Shown piece by piece: positions 41,512 to 51,109 of a stretch of 64,000 nucleotides of DNA (positions are counted from its first letter, which is position 1; every line of letters starts with the position of its first letter). Position numbers and translations under genes: made by a program. This DNA is from Stackebrandtia albiflava. GTDB lineage: Bacteria; Actinomycetota; Actinomycetes; Mycobacteriales; Micromonosporaceae. The stretch spans positions 1,426,001-1,490,000 of the forward strand of contig NZ_VLLL01000006.1 in NCBI RefSeq assembly GCF_007994225.1, written 5' to 3'. The notes beneath the pieces are model-generated. The model was given only the letters and a program-made list of their open reading frames with translations, searched no databases and was not told where the DNA came from.

Positions 41512-42803
41512 TCATCTCTCCCTTGTGGTCTGGAGTTCTCCACCGCGGCAACCAGGGCGTCCAGGGTGTGGCGGGCGTGAAACAGTTCGGCCTCGGACCG
41601 GGGCTCCGACCGGAACAGCACCGCGGCCACGTCCGGTTCGGACCAGCCGCAGTGCGCGGCCGTCCGCGAGACGACGGTGGCCTCGTCGGCCTGGGACGAC
41701 AGCCCCAACACCGGCCGTATCCGGCGAAGGGCACCGGCGCGCAGGGCACGCAACGCCTGAGGATAGGCGTAGGCCCGGCGGTACAACCGCGCCCGCCCGT
41801 GCACCGTCTCGGCTGACGGCACCGACGCGGGCAACGGCTCCGCGACGGGCGGCCCCAGTCGTCGGCCCCGCCACAACGCCGCCATGACACCCAGGACGAG
41901 TAGACCGACCAGACCCGCCCACAGCCACTGCGGCATCGCGTCGTACAGCGGGTTCGTCGGACCGGCCTCCGGCCACCGGATCGGCACCGACGGCGGCGGC
42001 TCGGGTGCCTCCACGTCGGGGTAGTCGGACGGCTGCGGTGCCGGTGCCGGTGTCGCCAACGCGTGGACGTCGATCCACACCAGCCGGTCGTGACCCGCCA
42101 ACAGTTCCAACGCCAGCGTGCGGTTGCCCGGCAGGGCCATTCCCGCGTTGCCGAACGGGTCACCCGCCCCGACGACCGTCACGTCCAGACCGGTGAGTTC
42201 GGCGCGCGCCAGATACCCGTCGAAGCACAGCGACCACTGCTCGCCGGCACCCGCCACCGTCTCACTCGGCCGGTACGCCTGCCGGCCGACGTCGGCCTCG
42301 GCCGTCGTGGCGAGGGCGTCGCATTCGGGCGCCAGCCGCCTGGTGGCGATGCGCGCCCCGCCGGAGGTGTCCAGGCCCAGTGGCGTGATCTGGTTGCGAG
42401 GCGGATCGACCATCACGATCGTCACGTCCGACGCCGTCAGGACGAGATCACCGAGCTGGTAGAGCTGATCGGTGTTGAGGAACGCCGGAGCCGGGAGGAA
42501 CACCGTCGTCCCGTCCCCGGCGGCGGCGAGTCCCTCCGTCGCGTCGGTGAAGCGTTCGACCGTCACCCCCGCCGCGGCCAGTTCCCCGGCGAGAACGCTG
42601 CCGCCGTCGGGCTGCGCCGATTCGGGCGACAGGTACGCGGGATCGCTCGGGTCGGGGCTCTCCACCAGGGCGGCCACCACCGTGAACACGATGAGGACCA
42701 GCGCGACGAGCAGCGGAATCGCCATGCGCCGCCGGTCGAACCGCGGCCGTGGCGTCGTGGGCTCCTCCGGGCGCTTCACGTCCGGTTCGGCGACGGCGGT
42801 CAT
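41508..42803 (-). CDS. DUF4350-domain membrane protein
   Basis: The 431-residue protein has an N-terminal membrane anchor (MAIPLLVALVLIVFTVVAALVES), an extracytoplasmic DUF4350 domain (LSPESAQPDGGSVLAGELAAAGVTVERFTDATEG ... TVFLPAPAFLNTDQLYQL), a second helix near residue 310 (LWAGLVGLLVLGVMAALWRG) and a cytoplasmic tail. The family is coupled to DUF58/MoxR/DUF4129 genes across actinobacteria. ATG 42803 overlaps the DUF4129 stop as ATGA, which rules out the longer upstream frame. Confidence 0.88.
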
Positions 42804-43378
42804 GACGCCGCCTCGGCGCCACGCACCAGCACCGGCGAGTGCGGGACCAGGGCCGTCGCCAGCCGATCGCGCAGGCCACGCATCCGTTCGGCGCTCGCGA
42901 TGTCCGCCTCCACTCCGCCGTACCAGATCGCGGAGAACACCTCGGCCGCCTCGCTCATCGGGCCCGCCGCGCCCGGCACGGTCCATCCGGCGGCGGTCGC
43001 CAGCTCCGTCACGGTCATGCCGGGACTGTGCACCAGACCGCCGTCGTCGATGAGGTCGCGCACCATCACCCGCAGCCACTCCCGTACCGCGCGCCGGTAG
43101 TCGCCGGAGGCGGTGTACCGGTGCGCCCGGTCCACCAGCACGTCGCCGGGGACGTCCGGCACCAGCTCGTCATCGGTCTCCTCGATCTCGGCGGTCACCT
43201 TCGCCTCCCGAGGCGGTGCGGCACGCCGGCGAGAGGGCCGCCACCGGAACAGGCCCCGGCGCTGTATCGCCAGCCCCACCAGTACGGCCGCCACGACGAC
43301 CGCCAGCAGCAGGCCGAACAGTCCGCCGGGGAACCAGTCGGCGACGTCGGCCACCAGGTGCGTCCACCACTCGGTCAT
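42800..43378 (-). CDS. DUF4129-domain membrane protein
   Basis: This 192-residue protein has one N-terminal membrane helix (FGLLLAVVVAAVLVGLAIQ), a basic/acidic linker and a C-terminal DUF4129 domain (AHRYTASGDYRRAVREWLRVMVRDLIDDGGLVHSPGMTVTELA). DUF4129 domains are also found at the end of bacterial transglutaminase proteins, and here the domain stands alone. It overlaps both neighbours by 4 bp. Confidence 0.88.
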   Translation of the reverse strand: MTEWWTHLVADVADWFPGGLFGLLLAVVVAAVLVGLAIQRRGLFRWRPSRRRAAPPREAKVTAEIEETDDELVPDVPGDVLVDRAHRYTASGDYRRAVREWLRVMVRDLIDDGGLVHSPGMTVTELATAAGWTVPGAAGPMSEAAEVFSAIWYGGVEADIASAERMRGLRDRLATALVPHSPVLVRGAEAAS

Positions 43379-44226
43379 CGCGCCTCCGGTGCGGGGAGAT
43401 CGACGGGCTCACCACGCGCCCGCATCCGCGCCACCGCGACGTCGAGGGCCTCGGTGCGCACCCTCGCCTCGATGTGGATCACGGCGTCGGCACACGCCAT
43501 CATGGCGTACCCGGCGGTGTTCACCAGTAGGTACACGAAGCCGAGCAGGATGAGGAAGTAGTCGAACAGCAGGGTCGTGAAGTCGAAGTACTGCAGTAGC
43601 GCCATCGCGCCGCAGGTGATGCCGAGCCGGATCACCAGCCAGGCGAAGTAGGTCACCAACCTGATGTACCCGGTGCGCCACCGCGACCGGGCGAGCAGTT
43701 TCGGGGACCGCCAGAACGCCTTGCCCGGTACGAGTCGGTCGGCCACCAGCGCCGGCACCGACAGGCCGAACACCATGTACACCGCGAACCACGGGAAAAA
43801 GCAGGCGGCGGCGGCCACGCCGCCGATGAGCGCGATGATCCCGGCGAACGCCGTCACCTGGCCCCAGCGGCCGCCCGACAGCGTGGACCACGGCAGCGAC
43901 GCGGGATCCTCGCCGCGTACCGCGGCTACGGCGGTCCGGGTCGCCGGTCCCGACAGCAGCGTGATTATGAAGATCTCGCTGGTCAGCCCGATAGTGATCC
44001 AGGCCCAGGCCATGCCGCCGTCGCCGACCAGTTCCCCCCAGTAGCGGGGCCGGACGTCCTCGGCGGTGGCGAGCCGCAGCGCCGTCATCCCGACCTGTTC
44101 GATCAGGGCGAGCGCGAACGACATCCCCAGGAGCGCCTGCCAGCGGGTGCGCAACAGCGCCGCCGCGGTGTCCAGCACCTCCCCGACGGTCATCGGGCGC
44201 AGCGGGATCACCGGGGATCCGGTCAT
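43375..44226 (-). CDS. Membrane protein with GlpQ-type membrane domain (glycerophosphodiester phosphodiesterase membrane domain family)
   Basis: The 283-residue protein has about six hydrophobic helices beginning at WQALLGMSFALALIEQVG and the segment PLRPMTVGEVLDTAAALLR, which is the usual start of the 'membrane domain of glycerophosphoryl diester phosphodiesterase' family. No catalytic phosphodiesterase domain follows. It is first in the operon; AAGGG lies 6 nt before ATG 44226. It is divergent from mtrA, an arrangement seen in other actinomycetes. Confidence 0.85.
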   Translation of the reverse strand: MTGSPVIPLRPMTVGEVLDTAAALLRTRWQALLGMSFALALIEQVGMTALRLATAEDVRPRYWGELVGDGGMAWAWITIGLTSEIFIITLLSGPATRTAVAAVRGEDPASLPWSTLSGGRWGQVTAFAGIIALIGGVAAAACFFPWFAVYMVFGLSVPALVADRLVPGKAFWRSPKLLARSRWRTGYIRLVTYFAWLVIRLGITCGAMALLQYFDFTTLLFDYFLILLGFVYLLVNTAGYAMMACADAVIHIEARVRTEALDVAVARMRARGEPVDLPAPEAR

Positions 44227-44475
44227 ACTTAACCCTTGTCGCGTGATGAGTGGTCGGTTCATCGTGCCATGGCGGGGCCAGCGGGCCGTGACAGCGGTGC
44301 CGCGACCGGTTCGGAGGAACGCCCGCCGCCCGCGCGTACGGTGCGGGGTGACCGAACGGACCGGGTATGCGGTGATCGGCCGACGCGGTGGTGTAGCGGG
44401 CGGCAATAAGCTGATCATGCGCCGCTAATGTCGGAGTTCTACGAGTAGTTTTGGCCGGATGGAAGCATGGGTGTT

Positions 44476-45165
44476 ATGAGAGCAAGGGTTCTGGTCGTCG
44501 ACGACGACCCCGCGCTGGCGGAGATGCTCGGAATCGTGCTGCGCAGTGAGGGCTTCACGCCGTTGTTCGTCACCGACGGCGAACAGGCGCTGACCGCCTT
44601 CCACGAACACCGTCCCGACGTGGTCCTGCTGGACCTGATGCTGCCCGGCATGAGCGGTATCGACGTGTGTAAGTCGATTCGCGCGGAGTCGGGCGTGCCG
44701 ATCGTCATGTTGACCGCCAAGAGCGACACCGTGGACGTGGTGCTGGGGTTGGAGTCCGGCGCCGACGACTACATCATCAAGCCGTTCAAGCCCAAGGAAC
44801 TGGTCGCCCGGGTGCGTGCCAGGTTGCGTCGCGGCGACGACGTCGCCCCCGAGAGGCTGCAGATCGGCCGCCCGGGTCTTCAGGTCGCCATCGACGTTCC
44901 CGCGCACAGCGCGACGCTCAACGGGGTGGAGGTCAAGCTGACGCCGCTGGAGTTCGATCTGCTGGTGGCGTTGGCGCGTAAACCGCGGCAGGTCTTCACC
45001 CGTGAGGTCCTGTTGGAGCAGGTGTGGGGTTACCGCCACGCCGCCGACACCCGGTTGGTGAACGTCCACGTGCAGCGGCTCCGCGCCAAGATCGAACCGG
45101 ATCCGGAGAACCCGCAGCTCATCCAGACCGTGCGGGGTGTCGGATATAAGGCGGGGACGGCCTGA
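44476..45165 (+). CDS. mtrA: MtrA two-component response regulator
   Basis: This 229-residue OmpR/PhoB-type regulator has a receiver domain with acidic pocket DDDP and phospho-acceptor Asp in VVLLDLMLPGMSG, Lys in DYIIKPFKPKEL, and a winged helix C-terminal domain (VKLTPLEFDLLVALARKPRQVFTREVLLEQVWGY ... VNVHVQRLRAKIE). MtrA controls cell division, DNA replication and, in Streptomyces, development and antibiotic genes. The second ATG (44476) is chosen since MtrA orthologues begin M[K/R]xRVLVVDDD. The histidine kinase gene follows after 119 bp. Confidence 0.97.
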   Translation: MRARVLVVDDDPALAEMLGIVLRSEGFTPLFVTDGEQALTAFHEHRPDVVLLDLMLPGMSGIDVCKSIRAESGVPIVMLTAKSDTVDVVLGLESGADDYIIKPFKPKELVARVRARLRRGDDVAPERLQIGRPGLQVAIDVPAHSATLNGVEVKLTPLEFDLLVALARKPRQVFTREVLLEQVWGYRHAADTRLVNVHVQRLRAKIEPDPENPQLIQTVRGVGYKAGTA

Positions 45166-45284
45166 CGGGTGGCCGTGGGACAGTCGGCCGTCCGCGTGAC
45201 GGTACGTGACGGAGAGCCGCTCGGCCGTGTGCCGGGCGGCGTCCTCGCCGGGTGCCCGGCGCCGGCCGGGTTCCCGTCGGCGTC

Positions 45285-46925
45285 ATGACCGGCCGCGACG
45301 TCGTCGAGGGCATGGCCCGCGCGACCGGCCGGATCGTGCGGTTCGCCCGGCGGTTGGCCGCGCCGGTGTTGCGGGCGTGGCGTGGGTCGATGCAGGTCCG
45401 GGTGGTGTCGGCGACCCTGGTGGCGTCGACCGTGCTGGTCGTGGTGTTCAGCCTCGTCGTCGCCTCCACCATCATCGGCGGCATGGTCGACACGAAGGTC
45501 GACGGGTCGGTGGACCAGGTGGAGCGGGCCGGTGACGTCGTCCGGGACGCCCTCGACACGGTGGTGACCGCCGAGGAACCCAATCTGGGCGGCCAGATGG
45601 GGGGCCTGGTGCGGGAGCTCGCCGGCGAGGAGGACCAGGTCGGGCAGCCGACCGTGTTGCTGCGCATCCGCGGCGCGAATCCGATCGGGGAGGCGTGGCC
45701 CGCCGAGGCGTCGGTCACCGAGGCGCAGTTGCCGGAGGAACTGACCGACAACGTCCGTGACGGCAAGTTCAACCGGCAGTTCGCCACGCTCAATCCCGAC
45801 GGTGAGGGGAACCGGCCGTTCCTGGCGGTGGGCACACCGGTGTACACCGACCAGCTCGTCTACGAGCTGTACTTCCTGTTCCCGTTGGACGCGGAGAACC
45901 AGATCGCCTCGCTGGTGCGGACGACCCTGGTGATCGCCGGTGTCGCCCTGGTGCTCCTGCTGGGGGTCATCGCGGGCCTGGTGACCCGGATGGTGGTGAC
46001 GCCGGTCCGGTTGGCGGCCCGCACGGCACAGCGGCTCTCGGCGGGTCTGCTGCACGAACGCATGACGGTGAAGGGCGCCGACGACCTCGCCAGGCTGGCC
46101 GGGTCGTTCAACCTCATGGCGGAGAACCTGCATCAGCAGATCCTGCGGTTGGAGGACATGTCGCGGTTGCAGCGCAGGTTCACCTCCGACGTCTCCCACG
46201 AGTTGCGGACGCCGTTGACGACGGTCCGGATGGCCGCCGACCTGTTGTACGACAACCGGGAGGACTATCCGGCGCCGGCGGCGCGCAGCGCCGAACTGCT
46301 CCACGACGAACTCGACCGTTTCGAGGACCTGCTCGCCGAACTGCTGGAGATCAGCCGGTTCGACGCCGGCTTCGCCCAGTTGGACACCGAGCCGGTCGAG
46401 GTGGGGCCGATCGTGACGAGTGTGTCGGCGTCGTTCCACGCGCTCGCGGAACGCTGCGGAGTACCGGTGCGGCTGCACATCCCGGACACGCCGTTGATCG
46501 CCGAGATCGACGTGCGGCGGGTGCAGCGGATCCTGCGCAACCTGATCGGCAACGCGATCGAGCACGCCGAGGCGGCGCCGGTGTGCGTCGTGTTGGCCTC
46601 CTCGGAGACCTCGCTGGCCGTCGTGGTCCGCGACCGGGGCATCGGCCTGAAACCGGGGGAGGAGGAACTGGTGTTCAACCGGTTCTGGCGGGCGGACCCG
46701 TCACGTGCCAGGCAGACCGGCGGCACCGGCCTGGGCCTGTCGATCAGTTCGGAGGACGCGAAACTCCATAACGGACAGTTGGAGGCGGTGGGCCGGCCCG
46801 GTGAGGGCTCGGTGTTCCGCCTCACACTCCCGCTGCGTTCCGGCGACAAGGTGCTCAGTTCGCCGTTGCCGTTGGACTTCGCGGCCGATCCCTGCGGTGG
46901 AGATGACGATGACCAGACCGAATAG
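45285..46925 (+). CDS. mtrB: MtrB sensor histidine kinase
   Basis: The 546-residue kinase has two membrane helices (VVSATLVASTVLVVVFSLVVAS near residue 45; ASLVRTTLVIAGVALVLLLGVIAG near 215) bracketing an extracytoplasmic sensor, a HAMP domain, the H-box FTSDVSHELRTPLTTV, N-box LIGNAIEHAE, and G-boxes DRGIGL and GTGLGLSIS. It phosphorylates MtrA. The start is uncertain between ATG 45285 and GTG 45252; neither has a strong ribosome-binding site. Its 3' end overlaps lpqB by 17 bp. Confidence 0.95.
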   Translation: MTGRDVVEGMARATGRIVRFARRLAAPVLRAWRGSMQVRVVSATLVASTVLVVVFSLVVASTIIGGMVDTKVDGSVDQVERAGDVVRDALDTVVTAEEPNLGGQMGGLVRELAGEEDQVGQPTVLLRIRGANPIGEAWPAEASVTEAQLPEELTDNVRDGKFNRQFATLNPDGEGNRPFLAVGTPVYTDQLVYELYFLFPLDAENQIASLVRTTLVIAGVALVLLLGVIAGLVTRMVVTPVRLAARTAQRLSAGLLHERMTVKGADDLARLAGSFNLMAENLHQQILRLEDMSRLQRRFTSDVSHELRTPLTTVRMAADLLYDNREDYPAPAARSAELLHDELDRFEDLLAELLEISRFDAGFAQLDTEPVEVGPIVTSVSASFHALAERCGVPVRLHIPDTPLIAEIDVRRVQRILRNLIGNAIEHAEAAPVCVVLASSETSLAVVVRDRGIGLKPGEEELVFNRFWRADPSRARQTGGTGLGLSISSEDAKLHNGQLEAVGRPGEGSVFRLTLPLRSGDKVLSSPLPLDFAADPCGGDDDDQTE

Positions 46926-48681
46926 GCCGCTGCTGGTGGCCGCGTCCGTGACCGTGTTGACGATGTCGGGCTGCGGCGTGCCCTCGTCGGGACCGGCGAC
47001 CGTCGTCAGCGAGGTGGCCCGCGAGGACACCCAGGAGTCGTTCAGCGAGCAGTTCCCGCCACTGGAACCCGAACGCGACGCCGAGCGGACCGTCTCCAAC
47101 TTCCTCGGCGCGTCGGCCGGTGACTGGGCCGGCCGCGACGACCGGCTCGACATCTTCCTGGAGACCGAGGCCGACTGGAGCGAACCGTCGGCGGGCATGC
47201 CGGTGATCCGGTTGCGCGAGGACGGCGTCCGGTCCGTCTCCGGTGGCAGCACCACGACCGCCACCGTGGAGGTCGCGGCCGACATCGTGGGCGTGTACAG
47301 CCAGTCCGGGCAGGTCCGCAAACCCACCGGGGACACCAGTTACGTCAAGGAGTTCAAGCTCTCCCGCGACTATCAGTCCGACCTGTGGCGGATCGTCAAC
47401 CCGCCGGAACAGGTCGTCGTGCTCGACACCGTGTTCGGTCAGCGTTACGAACCCCGTCCGCTGTACTTCCCGGCGACCTCGGACGCCGCCGGCACCCTGG
47501 TCCCGGACCTGCGGTGGCTGCCCGGTGCCATCTCCGATCCGGCCGCGCGCCACGAACGCATGCTCGAATGGTTGCTGGCAGGGCCTTCGGAGTGGCTGGA
47601 GGCCAGCGTCTCCAGCGCGATCCCGCCCGGGACGGCCCGGGAGGGCGTCACCGTCACCGACACCGAGGTGACGGTGGAGGTGTCGGCCCGTTCCGCGACC
47701 GCGCAACTCGACAGGTTCGACGTGGTGGGCGCCCAGCTGGCGTGGACCTTCGGCCTGGACGACGACATGGTGCTCACCCTGGTCGTCGACGGCCGCGAAC
47801 AGCTCAGCGACACCGTGAGCAGCTGGGCCGAGCACAACCGCGCCCCCTCGGACGAGGAGACCGCCGACGGGGCCGCCATCTACTTCATCGACGAGGGCGT
47901 CGTCCGGGGGGTGGATCCCGACGCGCCGTTCTCCGGTGAGGCGGTGGAGGGCCTGCGGGAGGCCGCGGTCCAACCGCGCGGAACCCAGATGGCGGCGGTC
48001 GTCAATCAGGGCGCCGGTGACTTCCTCATGGTGGGGCCGCCCGGAAACCTGGAACGGGTGGGCGACTTCTCGGCCGGGTACATCACCGATCCGCAGTGGA
48101 TAAACGCCGCGACGCTGTTGGTGCTGGCCGACGGTCGTCCCACGGCGGTGAAGGTGAGCAGTGGTGAGTCGGCGCCGGTGTCGATGGGTGACATCGACGC
48201 GCAGATCACCGACATCTCGCTGGCGCCCGACGCCCGCAGGCTCGCGCTGGTCGCCGGCGAGCACACGTACGTCGCGCCGGTCAGTTACACCGACGAGTTC
48301 GCGGTGAAACTCGGTGAGGCACAGCGCGTGGGGGTGAACATCGCCCAGGTCGCCGACGTGGGCTGGAGCCAGGAGACCCGGCTGCTGATGATCGGCGTCG
48401 TCGACGGCGCCGAACCGTGGCTGTGGGAGGTGTCGATCGACAACTCCGAGCAGCTCCCGATGCGCGACGTCGTCGACAGCACCACCGGTCAACGGGGTGA
48501 CGCCCTCGCCGTGCGGTGCAACCCGCCCGACCGCAACCCCGCCGTGGGGCAGCCGATCGTCGTACAGGTCGGCGGCAGTATCGGCCGTGTCTACGGTGGC
48601 GGGAGTTATTCACCGGTACGCATCGAGCGGGACGGCGACTCGATGGACGCGGTCGGCGTCAACCCGTTCGTCGTGGGCTGA
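46909..48681 (+). CDS. lpqB: LpqB lipoprotein, MtrB accessory protein
   Basis: The 590-residue lipoprotein has a signal peptide (TRPNRPLLVAASVTVLTMSGC) with lipobox MSGC, a GerMN domain (VSNFLGASAGDW; EWLLAGPSEWLEASVSSAIPPGTAREGVTVTDTEV) and a C-terminal beta-propeller-like domain (TDISLAPDARRLALVAGE). LpqB modulates the MtrB sensor from outside the membrane. ATG 46909 is preferred to ATG 46903 because GGTGGAG is then 6 nt upstream. It overlaps mtrB and completes the mtrA-mtrB-lpqB set. Confidence 0.95.
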   Translation: MTRPNRPLLVAASVTVLTMSGCGVPSSGPATVVSEVAREDTQESFSEQFPPLEPERDAERTVSNFLGASAGDWAGRDDRLDIFLETEADWSEPSAGMPVIRLREDGVRSVSGGSTTTATVEVAADIVGVYSQSGQVRKPTGDTSYVKEFKLSRDYQSDLWRIVNPPEQVVVLDTVFGQRYEPRPLYFPATSDAAGTLVPDLRWLPGAISDPAARHERMLEWLLAGPSEWLEASVSSAIPPGTAREGVTVTDTEVTVEVSARSATAQLDRFDVVGAQLAWTFGLDDDMVLTLVVDGREQLSDTVSSWAEHNRAPSDEETADGAAIYFIDEGVVRGVDPDAPFSGEAVEGLREAAVQPRGTQMAAVVNQGAGDFLMVGPPGNLERVGDFSAGYITDPQWINAATLLVLADGRPTAVKVSSGESAPVSMGDIDAQITDISLAPDARRLALVAGEHTYVAPVSYTDEFAVKLGEAQRVGVNIAQVADVGWSQETRLLMIGVVDGAEPWLWEVSIDNSEQLPMRDVVDSTTGQRGDALAVRCNPPDRNPAVGQPIVVQVGGSIGRVYGGGSYSPVRIERDGDSMDAVGVNPFVVG

Positions 48682-48736
48682 CGGCGCCCGACGCGGAAAC
48701 CGACTGGCGCGTCCGGCCGCTCCGTGCTGTCATCAC

Positions 48737-49465
48737 ATGATGACCGAAGGTGGGGATTCGTGGTGGCGGGCCGGGTTCCACCGGCTGCGGGATCTCGTGG
48801 TGCCGGACGAGTGCGGCGGCTGCGGCGGCCGACCGCCTCCGGGCCGGGCGGTGTGCGAGGGCTGCCGCGCGGTACTGGCGGGCTCGCCGGTGCTGCGGCG
48901 ACGGCTCCCCGGGCTGGTCGTCCTGTCCGGCTGGCCGTACCAGGGCGTCGCGCGCAGTTGCCTGCTCGCGTTCAAGGACGGCGGCCGGCGGGACCTGGCG
49001 GGGGTGGTGGCCGCCCGCCTCGCCCGCCTGCCGGTGTTGGCGGGGCCGGAGCCGGTGGTCCTCGTCCCGGTGCCCTCGACCCGGCGGGCCAGGCGGCGCC
49101 GGGGGTTCGACCACGCGGCGACGTTGGCCGCACGGGTCGCCGCGGGACGTCCCGGGACGTGGTGGGTCCCCGCACTGGGTTCCCGCGACCGGCCCGACTC
49201 CGCCGGGCTGTCGGCGACGCACCGCCGGTCGGCCGCCGAGGCGGCGACGTACCCGCGACGGTCGGCGCTGTCGCGGTTGCGCCGCCTGGGACGGGGATCC
49301 CGGATCGTCCTGGTGGACGACATCGTCACCACGGGCGCGGCGTTGACGGCGGCCAGGCGGGCGCTGCGACGTGAGGGACTGCTGGTGAACGCCGCGATCA
49401 CCGGGGCGACGGCCTTGCGGCGGGTCGAATCCGACCCGGATCTGATGATGACATCCGCCCTGTGA
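48737..49465 (+). CDS. ComF/GntX-family phosphoribosyltransferase-like protein
   Basis: This 242-residue protein has an N-terminal four-Cys zinc site (VPDECGGCGG ... CEGCRAVL) and a C-terminal type I PRTase domain with the PRPP loop VLVDDIVTTGAAL. Members such as ComFC support DNA uptake in competent bacteria; the actinobacterial role is unknown. A pair of ATGs at 48737 and 48740 starts the frame. It lies between lpqB and hpf, as in other actinomycetes. Confidence 0.9.
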   Translation: MMTEGGDSWWRAGFHRLRDLVVPDECGGCGGRPPPGRAVCEGCRAVLAGSPVLRRRLPGLVVLSGWPYQGVARSCLLAFKDGGRRDLAGVVAARLARLPVLAGPEPVVLVPVPSTRRARRRRGFDHAATLAARVAAGRPGTWWVPALGSRDRPDSAGLSATHRRSAAEAATYPRRSALSRLRRLGRGSRIVLVDDIVTTGAALTAARRALRREGLLVNAAITGATALRRVESDPDLMMTSAL

Positions 49466-49643
49466 CGCGCTACTGTCTAGAGATCTCAAGAAGATAACGC
49501 GCAAGGCGCGAACGGATGAAGGGAGATCGAATTCCCCCGCCGTCCCGCTGCGGGTTATTGCCCGGCCGTAACGGCCGCGGTCGGCGGGCGACCCGGTTCA
49601 TCGACTCCGATTGATACACGTGTTGACGTGTGGGAGGTATGAC

Positions 49644-50264
49644 GTGGAGATAGTCGTCAAGGGCCGCAACGTCGAGGTTCCGGATCACTTCCGGCAGCTC
49701 GTGACCGACAAGCTGCGCAAGAAGGTCGAGAAACTCGACCAGAAGGTGATCCGCATCGACGTCGAGCTACAGCATGAGCCGAACCGACGGCAGCACGAGC
49801 AGTGCCAGCGCGTGGAGATCACGTGCCGGTCCAAGGGCCCGATCATCCGGGCCGAGGCGTGCGCCAAGGACTTCACGGCCGCGTTCGAGGCGGCCAGCGA
49901 CAGACTGGAGGGCCGGCTCCGCCGGATGGCGGACCGTCGACGGGTCCACCACGGCCGCCGGACCCCGTTGTCGGTGGGACAGGCCACGGCGGCGTTGGTG
50001 GACAACGGAGACCGCCCGTCCGGCAGGCGGGAGATCTCCGAGGACGTCGATCCGTACGACGGCCTGGTGGAGGACCGTCTGCCCGGCAGGATCGTGCGGG
50101 AGAAGTCGCACCAGGGCGAACCGATGACGGTCGACGACGCGTTGTTCCACATGGAGCTGGTGGGGCACGACTTCTATCTGTTCCACGACAAGGAGACCAG
50201 TCAACCCTGTGTGGTGTACCGCCGCAAGGGCTTCGACTACGGGCTGCTCCGTCTGGAGATCTGA
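49644..50264 (+). CDS. hpf: Ribosome hibernation-promoting factor, long form (HPF/RaiA)
   Basis: The 206-residue protein has an N-terminal RaiA/YfiA domain (VEIVVKGRNVEVPDHFRQLVTDKLRKKVEKLDQKVIRIDVEL) that binds the 30S decoding centre. The C-terminal domain (VREKSHQGEPMTVDDALFHMELVGHDFYLFHDKET) dimerises ribosomes into 100S particles. GTG 49644 has GGGAGG 7 nt upstream. The gene sits between comF and secA territory in many actinobacteria. A hairpin terminator follows. Confidence 0.95.
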   Translation: MEIVVKGRNVEVPDHFRQLVTDKLRKKVEKLDQKVIRIDVELQHEPNRRQHEQCQRVEITCRSKGPIIRAEACAKDFTAAFEAASDRLEGRLRRMADRRRVHHGRRTPLSVGQATAALVDNGDRPSGRREISEDVDPYDGLVEDRLPGRIVREKSHQGEPMTVDDALFHMELVGHDFYLFHDKETSQPCVVYRRKGFDYGLLRLEI

Positions 50265-50283
50265 CCCGCCGCGTGGGGCGGAT

Positions 50284-50303
50284 GCCCGGTCACCTCACCG
50301 GGC
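50284..50303 (+). terminator. Hairpin terminator after hpf
   Basis: GCCCGGT and ACCGGGC form a 7-bp stem with a 6-nt loop 19 nt after the stop codon. Confidence 0.55.
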
Positions 50304-50374
50304 GGCCGCCGACGCACACGCCAGGGGCACCGGGGTCGTGGGAGACCTCCGGAACACAGCGCCCGCCATCGCGA

Positions 50375-50393
50375 CCGTCTCCACCGGAGACGG
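50375..50393. terminator. Second hairpin between hpf and the PPOX gene
   Basis: CCGTCTCC and GGAGACGG form an 8-bp stem with a 3-nt loop in the space between convergent genes. Confidence 0.4.
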
Positions 50394-50562
50394 CGCGACA
50401 CCGGCAGTGGTTGGGCGCGTCACCTCGTGATCGTGCCGGTGGCCGGATTTCCGGCCGCCCGGCGAGACACGACGCCGGTGTCCCGGCGGTCGGGCCCCGC
50501 CGTCCGTCCGCGACGTACCCGGAGATGGCGTGTGCCGCCACGCGCGTGACGCGCCGCGTGGG

Positions 50563-51036
50563 TCACCACGCCGCCACCTCCTGTTTGGGCGGTTTGGATT
50601 CCAGCTCGTCGAACAGCACCCAGCCGTCCACGGCGATCTCGTAGATGCGGTGGTGGACCTCCTCCTTGGCCAGCCGCTCGACGTCGATCGCGTTGACCGC
50701 CTTCGGCCACCGGGCCAGGTACGCCGATACCTGGACGTCGACCCCGGTGGTGGGGAGCTGCCGGGCGGTGCCGGTGAAGGTCACGCCGCGCACCGGTGTG
50801 CCGCCCAGTTCATCCAGTGTGGTGTTCAGTACGGCACCGGCGACCTGCGGCCGTGCCCGCAGGTTCGCGCAGTGTTCACGGTCGTGGCGGGAGATGAACC
50901 ACAACCTGTCGGGCCGAAGCGCCGAGGCGAACCACAGGTGGCAGATCGCGGGGTGGCCGGTCGGGGCGGTGGTGGCGAGTTGCATCACCTTCGCCTGGCT
51001 CACGTACTCCTCCAGCATCCGCCGGGCGTCCGCCAT
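50563..51036 (-). CDS. Pyridoxamine 5'-phosphate oxidase-fold (PPOX) flavin-binding protein
   Basis: The 157-residue protein has the split-barrel FMN-binding fold: VMQLATTAPTGHPAICHLWFASA is the conserved first strand pair, followed by RLWFISRHDREHCANLRARPQVAGAV and GVTFTGTARQL. Such proteins bind FMN, F420 or heme and are often annotated as pyridoxamine oxidases without proof. AGGAGG lies 5 nt upstream of the ATG. It lies downstream of the PP2C-like gene on the same strand with a 73-bp gap. Confidence 0.88.
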   Translation of the reverse strand: MADARRMLEEYVSQAKVMQLATTAPTGHPAICHLWFASALRPDRLWFISRHDREHCANLRARPQVAGAVLNTTLDELGGTPVRGVTFTGTARQLPTTGVDVQVSAYLARWPKAVNAIDVERLAKEEVHHRIYEIAVDGWVLFDELESKPPKQEVAAW

Positions 51037-51109
51037 CGGGGCCTCCTTGCATCCGGGTTCGTCAATATCTGACCCTGGCGCCGCCGGAGGCCCCTGTCAA
51101 CGGTTGCAA

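Noticed and set aside
45252-45284. Earlier GTG start for mtrB
   Set aside because: It adds 11 residues without a ribosome-binding site. ATG 45285 is equally placed, and I could not decide firmly.
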